This document shows, in pieces, positions 26,279 through 34,783 of a stretch of 64,000 nt of DNA. Position numbers and translations under genes: made by a program. Every line of letters begins with the position of its first letter. The stretch's first letter is position 1. Origin of the DNA: TMP-24 sp041397305 (lineage in GTDB: Bacteria; Pseudomonadota; Alphaproteobacteria; Rhodobacterales; Rhodobacteraceae); assembly GCA_041397305.1 (NCBI GenBank), contig JAWKWX010000013.1:18340-82339 (forward strand). The letters are read 5' to 3'. The notes under the pieces were generated by a model that ran no database searches, was not told the origin of the DNA, and was given only the letters and a program-made list of their open reading frames with translations.

Positions 26279-27559
26279 ATGGCCGACCTCCTTCTGGGAC
26301 AGACACTTTCCTTCACGGGCGACCCGATGACCGGGGGACCGGAAACCGCGCGCCATTCCGCGCGCGGCGGCGTTCTGGTTGAAAGTGGAAAGATCGTGGC
26401 GGTGGGCGAGGCCGACGACCTGCGCCGCACCCATCCGCAGGCGACAGTCACCGATTACGGCAATGCGCTGATCTCGGCCGGGTTCGTCGATGCCCATGTG
26501 CATTATCCGCAGACGGCGATGATCGCCTCGTGGGGCAAGAGGCTGATCGACTGGCTGAACTCCTACACCTTCCCCGAAGAGATGCGCTTCGCCGACAGGG
26601 CTTATGCGTCCGAGATCGCCAGCCGCTATTTCGACCTCACGCTCTCGAACGGCACCACGACGGTCTGTTCCTATGCCACGATTCATCCCGAAAGCGTGGA
26701 TGCCTTCTTCGAGGCGGCCCGGGCACGCGGCCTGCGCGCCTATGCGGGCAAGACCTGCATGGACCGCAATGCGCCGGAGGGCCTGCGGGATACCGCACAG
26801 ACAGGCTATGACCAAAGCAAGTCGCTGCTGGAGAAGTGGCATGGTCAGGACCGGCTCTCCTATGTCATCACCCCGCGCTTCTCGCCGACCTCGACGCCCG
26901 AACAGCTGATGGCGATGGGCGCGCTATGGCGGGAATATCCGGGCTGCCTGATGCAAACCCACCTCAGCGAACAGACCGACGAGGTGGACTGGGTCAAATC
27001 GCTCTTCCCCCAGTCACGCGACTATCTCGACACCTACGAGGCGCAGGGGCTCTTGCGCGAAGGCGCATTGTTCGGCCATGCGATCTACCTGACGGACCGA
27101 GAGATTGCCCGCATCCGCGAAACCGGCGCGGCGCTCGTCCACTGCCCGACCTCGAACACCTTCATCGGATCGGGCCTCTTCCCGACGATGGCCATGGCCC
27201 AAAAGGGCATCCGCGTCGGCCTTGCCACCGACACCGGCGGCGGGTCGTCCTTCTCGATGCTGCGCACCATGGCTGCGGCCTACGAAGTCGGCCAGCTGCG
27301 CGGCACGCCGCTGCACCCGTCGCAGCTCTGGTGGCTCGCGACCCAGGGTTCGGCCCGCGCGCTGAGGGCCGATCACCTGATCGGCAATCTGGCGCCGGGG
27401 ATGGAGGCGGATATCGTGGTGATTGACCTCGCCTCCACCCCCGCCATCGCCCAGCGCGCGGCCCGCGCGAAGGATATCTGGGAAGCGCTGTTCCCCACGA
27501 TCATGATGGGCGACGACCGGGCGACGAAGGCCGTCTGGGTGGGCGGTCGGCCGGTCTGA
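26279..27559 (+). CDS. guaD: Guanine deaminase
   Basis: 426 aa amidohydrolase converting guanine to xanthine. Metal ligands: FVDAHVHYPQ, MQTHLSEQTDEV, LFGHAIYLTD and TDTGGGSSFSML; CPTSNTFIGSGLF is the guanine-deaminase signature. Length matches bacterial GuaD (~430-440). It diverges from mgtE. A second deaminase of the same superfamily lies 1.3 kb away on the other strand, suggesting grouped purine-base salvage. Confidence 0.92.
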   Translation: MADLLLGQTLSFTGDPMTGGPETARHSARGGVLVESGKIVAVGEADDLRRTHPQATVTDYGNALISAGFVDAHVHYPQTAMIASWGKRLIDWLNSYTFPEEMRFADRAYASEIASRYFDLTLSNGTTTVCSYATIHPESVDAFFEAARARGLRAYAGKTCMDRNAPEGLRDTAQTGYDQSKSLLEKWHGQDRLSYVITPRFSPTSTPEQLMAMGALWREYPGCLMQTHLSEQTDEVDWVKSLFPQSRDYLDTYEAQGLLREGALFGHAIYLTDREIARIRETGAALVHCPTSNTFIGSGLFPTMAMAQKGIRVGLATDTGGGSSFSMLRTMAAAYEVGQLRGTPLHPSQLWWLATQGSARALRADHLIGNLAPGMEADIVVIDLASTPAIAQRAARAKDIWEALFPTIMMGDDRATKAVWVGGRPV

Positions 27560-27593
27560 TCCGGCCCGGCTACTGGCAGCCTGCCCTATCCGC

Positions 27594-28832
27594 TCACAGC
27601 TGGGCCGCGAGCCGGGCGGCCACCTCCCGGCCGCTCCGATAAGCGCCATGAGCGGTCGCCTGCGCGCAGGGCGAGAAGGCTTCGCCCGCAAAGGCGACGC
27701 GACCCGTCTCGGCTGCGATCATGCGCGTGCGAGCCGCAGCCTCGCCCGGCGAAACATAGCTGTAGGCCCCGAGGGTGAGCGGGTTCGTCTGCCATCCGGT
27801 GACCGCCGAACCGGTGATCCGCTTGCGGATCGCGGACCCGAAGGCCCGTTCGAGCGCGCTCAGCGCCTCGTCCGTCATCGCGGCCTTGCCCGCAGCCAGA
27901 AGATCGCGCGCGTAAGTTCCCGCGAGATGCATGATCAGCATCGGCGCCGCGCCCTCGACGACCTGGAACCACGGCATGAACCGGCCCGCGCCCATGTCGA
28001 TGGCGAGGCCAGTACGCCCAGCAAGCTCTTCGGGCAGGCGATCAAGCGCGACCGCGACCTTTTCATAGCTGCCGCAGGGCACCTTGGCGATCTCGCCTAG
28101 CAGGTCGCGCGCCGGACCCTTGGGCAGTGAGACGGCACCTGACAGCAGCACGTTGGTCGAAACCGTGACGATCGCCGCCCCCGCCTCGATCACGCCGCCC
28201 GGCCCCTCGACCCTGACGCCACCGGGGCGCTCGGTGATGGCGGCGACCGGCGCGTTCAAGCGTACCGGCAGTCCTTCGGCCATGCGCGCGACCAGCGCGC
28301 CGAGACCAGAGCGGACAGGCCAGTTCACCCCGGTATCCTCATAGGCCGCATAGCCTCTGGCAGAAACCCGTTCCGGGTCGTCGCAGGCCATGTAGGTCAG
28401 GACCGACCTCAGGAACGGATCGTCCATGCGCTGCGCCGCCAGCACATCGCCAAGCGAACTGTCAACGGGCACCGCCCCGGCCGCGTAGACCGCAGCGAAC
28501 CCCTCCTCGACCCGCCCATCTGCGGCAGCTTCCTCATCCGCCGTCAGCCAACGCCCGCCACGCCACTGGCCGGTGGAAAAGGCCGTCTGCTCCCGCCCGA
28601 CATCGGCACCGAACCGGTCCGCCCAGGGAACCAGCGGATTGATGTCGGCGCTGTGCAGCCAGTGACATCCGTGATCCCATGCGCCCGGCAGGGATCGAGC
28701 GTCGGTGAAGGCACGCCCCCCGACCCGGTCCGCCGCTTCGAGAATGACACAGGGAACCCCGCGCGCCGCAAGTTCCAGCCCCGCCCCGATTCCGGCCGCG
28801 CCCGCACCGATGATGATGACGTCCAAGTCCAT
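27594..28832 (-). CDS. Flavin monoamine oxidase family protein
   Basis: 412 aa. N-terminal Rossmann motif IIGAGAAGIGAGLEL followed by LEAADRVGGRAFT (FAD ribose and GG motif) and a C-terminal FAD segment VAFAGEAFSPCAQATAHGAYRSGREVA. The family oxidises primary or polyamines, or desaturates. The substrate is unknown. Located between two purine deaminases; the stop is 34 bp from the guaD stop (convergent). Confidence 0.85.
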   Translation of the reverse strand: MDLDVIIIGAGAAGIGAGLELAARGVPCVILEAADRVGGRAFTDARSLPGAWDHGCHWLHSADINPLVPWADRFGADVGREQTAFSTGQWRGGRWLTADEEAAADGRVEEGFAAVYAAGAVPVDSSLGDVLAAQRMDDPFLRSVLTYMACDDPERVSARGYAAYEDTGVNWPVRSGLGALVARMAEGLPVRLNAPVAAITERPGGVRVEGPGGVIEAGAAIVTVSTNVLLSGAVSLPKGPARDLLGEIAKVPCGSYEKVAVALDRLPEELAGRTGLAIDMGAGRFMPWFQVVEGAAPMLIMHLAGTYARDLLAAGKAAMTDEALSALERAFGSAIRKRITGSAVTGWQTNPLTLGAYSYVSPGEAAARTRMIAAETGRVAFAGEAFSPCAQATAHGAYRSGREVAARLAAQL

Positions 28833-28908
28833 GACTTCACCTGCCTTTGACAGGCAGCCTGCGCGATGCAGCGCCGTCAGGCAAGCCTGAGCGGGTCGGA
28901 CCGGCCAC

Positions 28909-30249
28909 TCAACCGGCGAGACGCCGCGCCAGACGGTTCTGATCCTCGATGACGCGCGGCAGGTCGATGGTTGTCACCTGCCCGTCGCGCACCAGCTGGC
29001 GCCCCTCGACCAGCAGGTGCCGCACGCGCGTCGGGCCGCAGAGCATCAGTGCCGCGACCGGGTCCCAGGCGCCGGCCGCCTCGATGCCGCGCATGTCCCA
29101 GATCGCAAGATCGGCCCGCTTGCCGGGCTCGATCGAGCCGCAGTCCGACCGGCCAAGCACCTGCGCCCCGCCGAGCGTGGCGATCTCCAGCGTCTCGCGC
29201 GCTCCCATCGCGTCGGCGCCGTTCGCCACGCGCTGCAAGAGCATCGCCATGCGCGCCTCGGCCACGAGATTGCCCGCATCGTTCGAGGCGGAGCCATCGA
29301 CGCCGAGCCCCACCTTGACGCCCGCGTCGCGCAGGGCGCGAACCGGCGCAATCCCCGACCCAAGGCGACAGTTCGAGCAGGGACAATGGGCAACGCCGGT
29401 CCGCGTACGGGCAAACAGGCCGATCTCGGTGGTGTCGAGCTTCACGCAATGGGCGTGCCAGACATCCGCGCCGGTCCAGCCCAGTTCCTCGGCATATTGA
29501 CCGGGACGGCAGCCGAAATTCGCCAGCGAATAGGCGATATCCTCGTCATTCTCGGCCAGATGGGTGTGCAGCATCACGCCCTTGTCGCGCGCCAGGATCG
29601 CCGCCTCGCGCATCAGGTCGCGACTGACCGAGAAGGGCGAACAGGGCGCAAGACCCACCCGCACCATCGCGCCCTCGGCCGGGTCGTGGAAGCGGTCCAC
29701 GACCCGCTCCATGTCTTTCAGGATCGCATTTTCCCCTTCGACCAGCGCATCCGGCGGCAGCCCGCCCGCGCTTTCGCCGATCGACATGGCACCGCGCGTC
29801 GGGTGGAACCTGAGCCCGATCTCGCGCGCAGCCTCGATCGTATCGTCGAGCGTGCCGCCGTTCGGGAAGAGATAAAGATGATCCGACGTCAGCGTGCAGC
29901 CCGAAAGCGCGAGTTCGGCCAGCCCGGTCAGCGCCGAGATTCGCAGTTCCTCCGGCCCCATGCGGCCCCAGATCGGATAGAGCGTCTTCAGCCAGCCGAA
30001 GAGCAGCGCATCCTGCCCGCCGGGCACGGCCCGTGTCATCGACTGGTAGAGGTGATGGTGAGTGTTCACGAACCCCGGGGTGACAATGCAGCCCGCCGCG
30101 TCAATGACTTCGGCGCCGGGCGCCTGCAGCCCCTGCCCCACCGACAAGATCTTGCCCGACCGCACGATGATGTCGGCGCCCGAAAGTTCGCGCCGCGACC
30201 CGTCCATGGTCACGACCCAATCCGCGTTCCTGATCAGGAATCCCTGCAT
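28909..30249 (-). CDS. 8-oxoguanine deaminase-like amidohydrolase
   Basis: 446 aa. Metal motifs FVNTHHHLYQSMTR, THLAENDED, HAHCVKLD and GVDGSASND; the loop CPCSNCRLGSGIAPVRAL is typical of 8-oxoguanine deaminases (Pa0142 type) within the cytosine/guanine deaminase-like amidohydrolases. The ATG at 30249 begins MQGFLIRNADWVVTMD and follows GGAAAGGG; the longer frame is not supported. It would convert 8-oxoguanine to urate, fitting purine salvage. Related hydroxydechloroatrazine or cytosine deaminases are alternatives. Confidence 0.8.
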   Translation of the reverse strand: MQGFLIRNADWVVTMDGSRRELSGADIIVRSGKILSVGQGLQAPGAEVIDAAGCIVTPGFVNTHHHLYQSMTRAVPGGQDALLFGWLKTLYPIWGRMGPEELRISALTGLAELALSGCTLTSDHLYLFPNGGTLDDTIEAAREIGLRFHPTRGAMSIGESAGGLPPDALVEGENAILKDMERVVDRFHDPAEGAMVRVGLAPCSPFSVSRDLMREAAILARDKGVMLHTHLAENDEDIAYSLANFGCRPGQYAEELGWTGADVWHAHCVKLDTTEIGLFARTRTGVAHCPCSNCRLGSGIAPVRALRDAGVKVGLGVDGSASNDAGNLVAEARMAMLLQRVANGADAMGARETLEIATLGGAQVLGRSDCGSIEPGKRADLAIWDMRGIEAAGAWDPVAALMLCGPTRVRHLLVEGRQLVRDGQVTTIDLPRVIEDQNRLARRLAG

Positions 30250-30393
30250 ATTATCCCTTTCCAACACCCCCTTCGGTGTCATCGGGATGCGGCCGACAGA
30301 AGGGAGCTGAAGGACTCGGACGCGCAAGGGTGATAGCCGAATGCCGCCGTTGCGTCAAAGGCCCACGCAGCGCATGCCTGCGACGTTTGGCTG

Positions 30394-30421
30394 TTGACTC
30401 TGCCCGGCGCATCCGTAAAAG
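30394..30421 (+). promoter_or_regulatory. Predicted promoter of rpmG
   Basis: -35 TTGACT (30394-30399), 16-bp spacer, -10 TAAAAG (30416-30421), placed 69 bp before the rpmG start. A good sigma70-type match in GC-rich sequence. Confidence 0.55.
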
Positions 30422-30489
30422 GCGGGCTTCAAGGATTTCACCGGCGGTCGTCCGTTCAGTTTGGGCCCCCGGGACTATGGAGACAAGAA

Positions 30490-30657
30490 ATGGCGAAGCC
30501 GACGACGATCAAGATCCGTCTGAACTCGACGGCGGGCACCGGGCACTTCTATGTGACCAAGAAGAATGCCCGCACCATGACCGAAAAGATGGTCGTGAAG
30601 AAATACGATCCCGTGAAGCGGGAGCATGTGGAATACAAGGAAGGCAAGATCAAGTAA
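30490..30657 (+). CDS. rpmG: Ribosomal protein bL33
   Basis: 55 aa, 50S subunit. Starts MAKPTTIKIRLNSTAGTGHFYVTKKN, and ends KYDPVKREHVEYKEGKIK, the alphaproteobacterial L33 sequence. It lacks the CxxC zinc pairs, so it is the C-minus, zinc-independent type. GGAGAC lies before the ATG. Transcribed alone, bounded by a promoter and a terminator. Confidence 0.97.
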   Translation: MAKPTTIKIRLNSTAGTGHFYVTKKNARTMTEKMVVKKYDPVKREHVEYKEGKIK

Positions 30658-30682
30658 GATCGCCCCTTCCGGATGAAGGTCG

Positions 30683-30709
30683 GGCCGCGCCGCAGGGTGC
30701 GGCCTTTTT
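30683..30709 (+). terminator. Rho-independent terminator of rpmG
   Basis: GGCCGC (30683-30688) pairs with GCGGCC (30699-30704), followed by TTTTT (30705-30709), 25 bp after the rpmG stop. Confidence 0.85.
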
Positions 30710-30930
30710 CGTTGAGACGGTCGGCAGAGAAGTGTTTTCGCGATAACGCTTCGCGGTAGGTGCCCCGTGCGGATAGTCCCTCGCGAAGGATCATCCGCCC
30801 CGGCCGCTGCGCTGTTCGCCGCCATCGCTGGCGGCGCCTGGATGCAGCTTCTGACAAGGGCGGACGCGGACAAGGAAGTTTTGGCCTTGCGCAGGCGTTG
30901 AGTCATGCGTGTCTCTCTCGCCCTTCTCGG
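30710..30930. other. Intergenic, possible 44-aa reading frame
   Basis: No known gene. A GTG-initiated frame at 30767-30901 (plus) would encode 44 aa with a hydrophobic stretch AAALFAAIAGGAWMQLL, but has no ribosome site and no recognised homologue. Treated as unsupported. Confidence 0.2.
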
Positions 30931-30963
30931 AAAATGAAAAGGGCCGGGGAAACCCCGGCCCTT
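30931..30963 (-). terminator. Terminator of the BI-1 family gene
   Basis: An 11-bp perfect stem (30939-30949 with 30953-30963), loop AAA, then on the minus strand a T-rich run (complement of 30931-30938), 21 bp after the gene's stop. Confidence 0.85.
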
Positions 30964-30983
30964 CGATCAATCTGCGTGTAGCG

Positions 30984-31706
30984 TCACTCGCGGTTGCCCA
31001 GGAACTGCAGCAGGAACATGAACATGTTCAGGAAGTCGAGATAGAGGTTCAGCGCCCCCATGATCGCTGACTTCGCCAGCCATTCCTGATCGCCCGTCTG
31101 CGCATGCGCGATATAGGTATTCTTGATCGCCTGGGTATCGAAGGCGGTGAGGCCCGCGAAGATCAGGACGCCCACGACCGAGATCGCGAAGGCGAGCGCG
31201 CCCGAGGCGAGGAAGAGGTTGACGATCGATGCGACGATCAGGCCGATGAGCCCCATCATCAGGAACGTGCCGAAGCCCGACAGGTCGCGCTTGGTCGTAT
31301 AGCCATAGAGCGACAGGCCCGCGAATGCGATCGCGGTCACCAGGAACGTCTGGGCGATCGACACGCCGGTATAGACGGCGAAGATGAAGCTGATCGACAG
31401 GCCCATGAGCGCCGCGAAGGCGTAGAAGACCAGCTGCGCGGTCGCCGAGGACATCCGGTGCAGGGTCGCACCGAAGGCAAAGACCACGGCAAGGGGCGCA
31501 AACATCACAACCCATTTCAGCGGCGAGCCGAAGATCGCCTGCAGAAGCTGTTCATTCGTGCCGACCGCCCAGGCGACAAGCCCGGTCAGCACCATGGCCA
31601 CGGACATCAGCCCGTAGACCTTGTTCATATGGGCCCGCAGGCCCTCGTCGATGGCGGCGGCGCTGGTGGCGCTGCGGCCGTAGTTGATGGTCTGGTAGTC
31701 GGCCAT
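30984..31706 (-). CDS. Bax inhibitor-1/YccA family membrane protein
   Basis: 240 aa, seven hydrophobic helices. After a soluble N-terminus (SATSAAAIDEGLRAHMNKVY) come helices with the family motif GLIGLIVASIVNLFL and the C-terminal LNLYLDFLNMFMFLLQFLGN. Family members are pH-sensitive calcium leak channels or FtsH partners; the role here is unknown. Preceded by GAGGGAAAG and closed by a terminator. Confidence 0.93.
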   Translation of the reverse strand: MADYQTINYGRSATSAAAIDEGLRAHMNKVYGLMSVAMVLTGLVAWAVGTNEQLLQAIFGSPLKWVVMFAPLAVVFAFGATLHRMSSATAQLVFYAFAALMGLSISFIFAVYTGVSIAQTFLVTAIAFAGLSLYGYTTKRDLSGFGTFLMMGLIGLIVASIVNLFLASGALAFAISVVGVLIFAGLTAFDTQAIKNTYIAHAQTGDQEWLAKSAIMGALNLYLDFLNMFMFLLQFLGNRE

Positions 31707-31819
31707 CTTTCCCTCCTCGGAACCGTTTCTCGCCCGCGGCGACGGGCGCGCGCGGGGTTACCCTTCCATATTGGGCGCATCCCGCCCGATTTCAAGGATT
31801 TCCGCCTGCGGTCGCGGAC

Positions 31820-32044
31820 CTAATTCCGCCAGTGGGCCGGCGCATCCCACACGCCGCGCTCCGCTTCGCGCGCCACCGCCGCGGGATCGAGGCCCAGATC
31901 GGCGAGCCTGTGCGCCTCCAGATCCTTCAGCGCCCGACGCTGGCGGGACAGTTCGATCGCGCGGAAAAGGGCGCGCGCCATGCGGCGCGGGGACAACGCC
32001 GGAAAGCCAGGAAAACGCGCAAGGTAGGAAGAACGGCCGGTCAT
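31820..32044 (-). CDS. DUF1127 protein
   Basis: 74 aa. The ~40-residue arginine-rich DUF1127 domain, RRALKDLEAHRLADLGLDPAAVAREAERGVWDAP, is at the C-terminus; members affect RNA or phosphate metabolism in other alphaproteobacteria. Divergent from a LysR gene, with 127 bp between starts, an arrangement seen in many Rhodobacteraceae. Confidence 0.88.
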   Translation of the reverse strand: MTGRSSYLARFPGFPALSPRRMARALFRAIELSRQRRALKDLEAHRLADLGLDPAAVAREAERGVWDAPAHWRN

Positions 32045-32130
32045 CTCAGCCTCCTTTCATGTCACGAGCTGAACAAGATTGCTTCGTGGATCAAATCTGT
32101 TGATGTTAGGCCAAAGTTGAAATACATTCC

Positions 32131-32171
32131 GATCATGAATTTGCTTTCTATATGACATCACGGATCATGAT
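32131..32171. promoter_or_regulatory. Candidate LysR operator: repeated ATCATGA
   Basis: GATCATGA occurs at 32131-32138 and 32163-32170, 32 bp apart (three helical turns); the second is part of the palindrome ATCATGAT abutting the LysR start codon. This shape suggests an autoregulatory operator in the divergent intergenic region. Confidence 0.35.
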
Positions 32172-33083
32172 ATGGCCCGCAATCTTGACCTGACCGCCCT
32201 GCGCGCTTTTCTGGTCACCGCCGATGTCGGCGGCGTGACCCGGGCCTCGGCCCTTCTCAATCTCACCCAATCGGCCGTTTCGATGCAGATCAAGCGGCTG
32301 GAGGAAAGCCTCGGCCTGTCTCTGTTCTTCAGGACCGCGCGCAGGCTGTCGCTCACCCCCGAAGGCGAACAGCTTCTGACCTATGCGCGGCGCATGATCG
32401 ATCTGAATGACGAGGTTCTCGCGCGCCTTCAAAGCACCGCGCTTGTGGGAGAGCTGCGGCTCGGCGTGCCGCATGACATCGTCTATCCCGCGATCCCCGA
32501 AATCCTGAAGACCATGGCGGTGCGCTATCCCCGCCTCAGGATCAACCTGACCTCGGCCTTCACGCTGACCATGAAGGACCAGCTTGCCAAGGGCGAGCTT
32601 GACCTGATCCTGACCACGGAAGAGGCGCCGGGACCGGGTGGCGAGAAGCTTTCCTGCCACGAGCTCATCTGGGTCGGCGCGCCCGGAGGCACCGCATGGC
32701 AGAACCGGCCAGTCAGGCTTGGGTTCGAGGAGAATTGCAAGTTCCGCGCCATCGCTCTCGAAAAGCTCGACGCGGCGGAAATCCCTTGGGAAATGGGGTT
32801 CTTCGGCCGCTCGAACGAGGCGGTTCAGGCGATGATTGCCGCCGATCTGGCGCTGACAGCGCGGCTCCGGGGCTGGAGCCCGGGGTCGACTTGCGCGATT
32901 CCCGCCCATGCCGACCTGCCCGCACTGGGCAGCCTCTGGATCTGCCTCTACGACAGCGGCCTGCAGAAGGGTCCGATCATCGAGGATCTGAAGAACCTGC
33001 TGCGCGCCGCCTATTCGGACGCATCGCAACGCACCACGACCTTGCCGGTCGATTTGCGATCCCTCAAGAGGGCAAGCGCCTGA
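32172..33083 (+). CDS. LysR-family transcriptional regulator
   Basis: 303 aa. N-terminal HTH (MARNLDLTALRAFLVTADVGGVTRASALLNLTQSAVSMQIKRLE) and a LysR substrate-binding domain (GELRLGVPHDIVYPAIPEILKTM). Divergent to DUF1127, its likely target. Its 3' end overlaps the quinone oxidoreductase gene by 73 bp on the opposite strand. Confidence 0.9.
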   Translation: MARNLDLTALRAFLVTADVGGVTRASALLNLTQSAVSMQIKRLEESLGLSLFFRTARRLSLTPEGEQLLTYARRMIDLNDEVLARLQSTALVGELRLGVPHDIVYPAIPEILKTMAVRYPRLRINLTSAFTLTMKDQLAKGELDLILTTEEAPGPGGEKLSCHELIWVGAPGGTAWQNRPVRLGFEENCKFRAIALEKLDAAEIPWEMGFFGRSNEAVQAMIAADLALTARLRGWSPGSTCAIPAHADLPALGSLWICLYDSGLQKGPIIEDLKNLLRAAYSDASQRTTTLPVDLRSLKRASA

Positions 33084-33982
33084 CCGGCGCGCGAAAGCGG
33101 CAGCACATGGCTGACATGCGGTTTCAGCAGGCCTTCGCCATACCAGTCGAGGAGCTGCGCAAGGCTGTCGCGCAGCACATCGGGCCGGAAGGCGAGATAG
33201 CCACCCCAGTAGAGCCCGATCACCGAGAGGTTCTTGACCAGAAGCCGGTTTGCGGCGACCTGAGGCACCGTTCCGCCCGCAAAGCCGATCGCCAGCATCC
33301 GCCCCTCGGGTCGCATCGCGCCCATGGCGGAATCGAAGATCGCGCCGCCGACCGTCTCGTAGGCGACATCGATGCCGCCAAGCGCCTTCAGCTCCGCCTT
33401 CAGGTCGGCGGTGTCGCTGTCGACAAGGTGATCCGCCCCGGCGCCGCGCGCGACCGCGAGCTTTTCGGCGCCGCGCGCCACCGCGATGACACGAGCCCCC
33501 ATCAGCTTGCCGATCTCGACCGCCGTCAACCCGACCCCACCTGCAGCGCCGGTCACCAGCAATGTCTCGCCCCGCCTCAGCCCCGCCCTCCGGTCGAGCG
33601 CGATATGGCTGGTGCCATAGGCGATGGGGAAGGCCGCTGCGGTCTCGAACGGCATGGCCTCCGGCAGCGGGATGCAGCGGTCGGCCGCGAAACAGCCCGC
33701 CTCCGCCAGTCCGCCCTGCCCCGCGATCACGGCGACCCGCGCTCCGGGGGATAGCCCGGTCACGCCCGGCCCCACCTTGTCGACCGAGCCCGCGATCTCC
33801 ATCCCGGGGATGTAGGGCAAGGACGGCTTTTCCTGATAGCGCCCCTCGATCATCAGGAGGTCGGCGAAGTTCAACCCGCAGGCCGCGATGTGCAGCCTGA
33901 CCTCGCCCGGTCCCGGTTCGGGAACCGGCAGATCGGTCAGCACGGGCGATTCGCCGAGGCGCGAGACGAGGAGAGAACGCAT
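33011..33982 (-). CDS. NADPH:quinone oxidoreductase / zinc-independent alcohol dehydrogenase family
   Basis: 323 aa MDR protein. GroES-like N-terminal domain (PGPGEVRLHIAACGLNFADLL) then a Rossmann domain with VTGAAGGVGLTAVEIGKLMGARVIAVAR. It lacks the catalytic zinc cysteines, as in QOR proteins, which reduce quinones or enones with NADPH. The ATG at 33982 is chosen for the start MRSLLVSRLGESP. Its last 73 bp overlap the LysR gene. Confidence 0.88.
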   Translation of the reverse strand: MRSLLVSRLGESPVLTDLPVPEPGPGEVRLHIAACGLNFADLLMIEGRYQEKPSLPYIPGMEIAGSVDKVGPGVTGLSPGARVAVIAGQGGLAEAGCFAADRCIPLPEAMPFETAAAFPIAYGTSHIALDRRAGLRRGETLLVTGAAGGVGLTAVEIGKLMGARVIAVARGAEKLAVARGAGADHLVDSDTADLKAELKALGGIDVAYETVGGAIFDSAMGAMRPEGRMLAIGFAGGTVPQVAANRLLVKNLSVIGLYWGGYLAFRPDVLRDSLAQLLDWYGEGLLKPHVSHVLPLSRAGQALALLRDRKSTGKVVVRCDASE

Positions 33983-34305
33983 TGTCGGCTCCGGTTGGCT
34001 TGCCTTGGCCCTCTCTCCTAGGCGGCAAACCGCCCCCGGGCAACAAATAAGACTGTTTGCTTGCAAACAGCGAGGGCGAGATGCGATTCTATTGCATTTT
34101 AAAATGCAAAATGCAATTTCTACCTGTGGTGAAAATTTTTGTTGTGCAGTCCGCAAACGGCGAGCTGTCCTTTTGTATAGGCTCGATCTCGGCAACCTGG
34201 CCGACTTTTGAATTCCCTGAAACACCTATTTCTTGTATTACAATGTGACGAGTTGATCATATTGGCGCCGCCGCGCCATTCGCTGTTAGAGAGTTGGAGA
34301 GCACC
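33983..34305. other. 323-bp AT-rich intergenic region with nested palindromes
   Basis: No gene seen. It is markedly AT-richer than the surrounding DNA and contains a perfect interrupted palindrome CTGTTTGCTTGCAAACAG (34053-34070) and a perfect 18-bp palindrome TTGCATTTTAAAATGCAA (34092-34109) followed by another TGCAA copy at 34112-34116. It separates the quinone oxidoreductase (minus) from the XRE regulator (plus), so it likely holds both promoters and their operators. The TTGCAAA core resembles the sites near pccB and pccR. Confidence 0.65.
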
Positions 34306-34668
34306 ATGAAACACCCGGTAGATGTGCATGTCGGCAAGCGGGTTCGCCATCGCCGCTGGATGATCGGCATGACCCAGCAGCAACTCGCCGACAAGGTGGG
34401 CATCAAGTTTCAGCAGATCCAGAAATACGAAACCGGCATGAACCGGATTTCCGCCTCGCGTCTGTGGGACATCGCCGATGCGCTCGGCGTTTCGATCAGC
34501 TTCTTCTTCGAGGGGCTCGGGGCAGAGGCGCCGGTGATCGACGAGCAGATGGGCGACATCCTCGCCGACAAGGAAGCGCTCATGCTGGTGCGGTCCTATT
34601 ATGCGATCCCCGAGGCGCAGCGCCGTCGGCTGTTCGATCTGGCGAAGGTCCTGTCGGACGCGGCCTGA
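34306..34668 (+). CDS. XRE-family transcriptional regulator
   Basis: 120 aa. A Cro/cI helix-turn-helix (about residues 10-65; KRVRHRRWMIGMTQQQLADKVGIKFQQIQKYETGMNRISASRLWDIADALG) and a short C-terminal helix. This form (VGKRVRHRRWMxGMTQQQLA) is common in Rhodobacteraceae and related to the PraR/SinR group. The ATG at 34306 is preferred to TTG at 34294. The palindromes 200-250 bp upstream are candidate operators. Confidence 0.9.
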   Translation: MKHPVDVHVGKRVRHRRWMIGMTQQQLADKVGIKFQQIQKYETGMNRISASRLWDIADALGVSISFFFEGLGAEAPVIDEQMGDILADKEALMLVRSYYAIPEAQRRRLFDLAKVLSDAA

Positions 34669-34783
34669 CTGGCTGGGGAAGCCGGTTCGGAACAATGACA
34701 CGGGCGCGGTGCGATACGCGCCCGCTTGACCGGCAGGAAGCGCGCGGCCTATGCCTCCGGGGCACGATACGGAGGCGCGGGCC

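Noticed and set aside
30767..30901. 44-aa GTG-started frame between rpmG and the BI-1 family gene
   Set aside because: No ribosome site and no homology; a transmembrane-like stretch alone is not enough.
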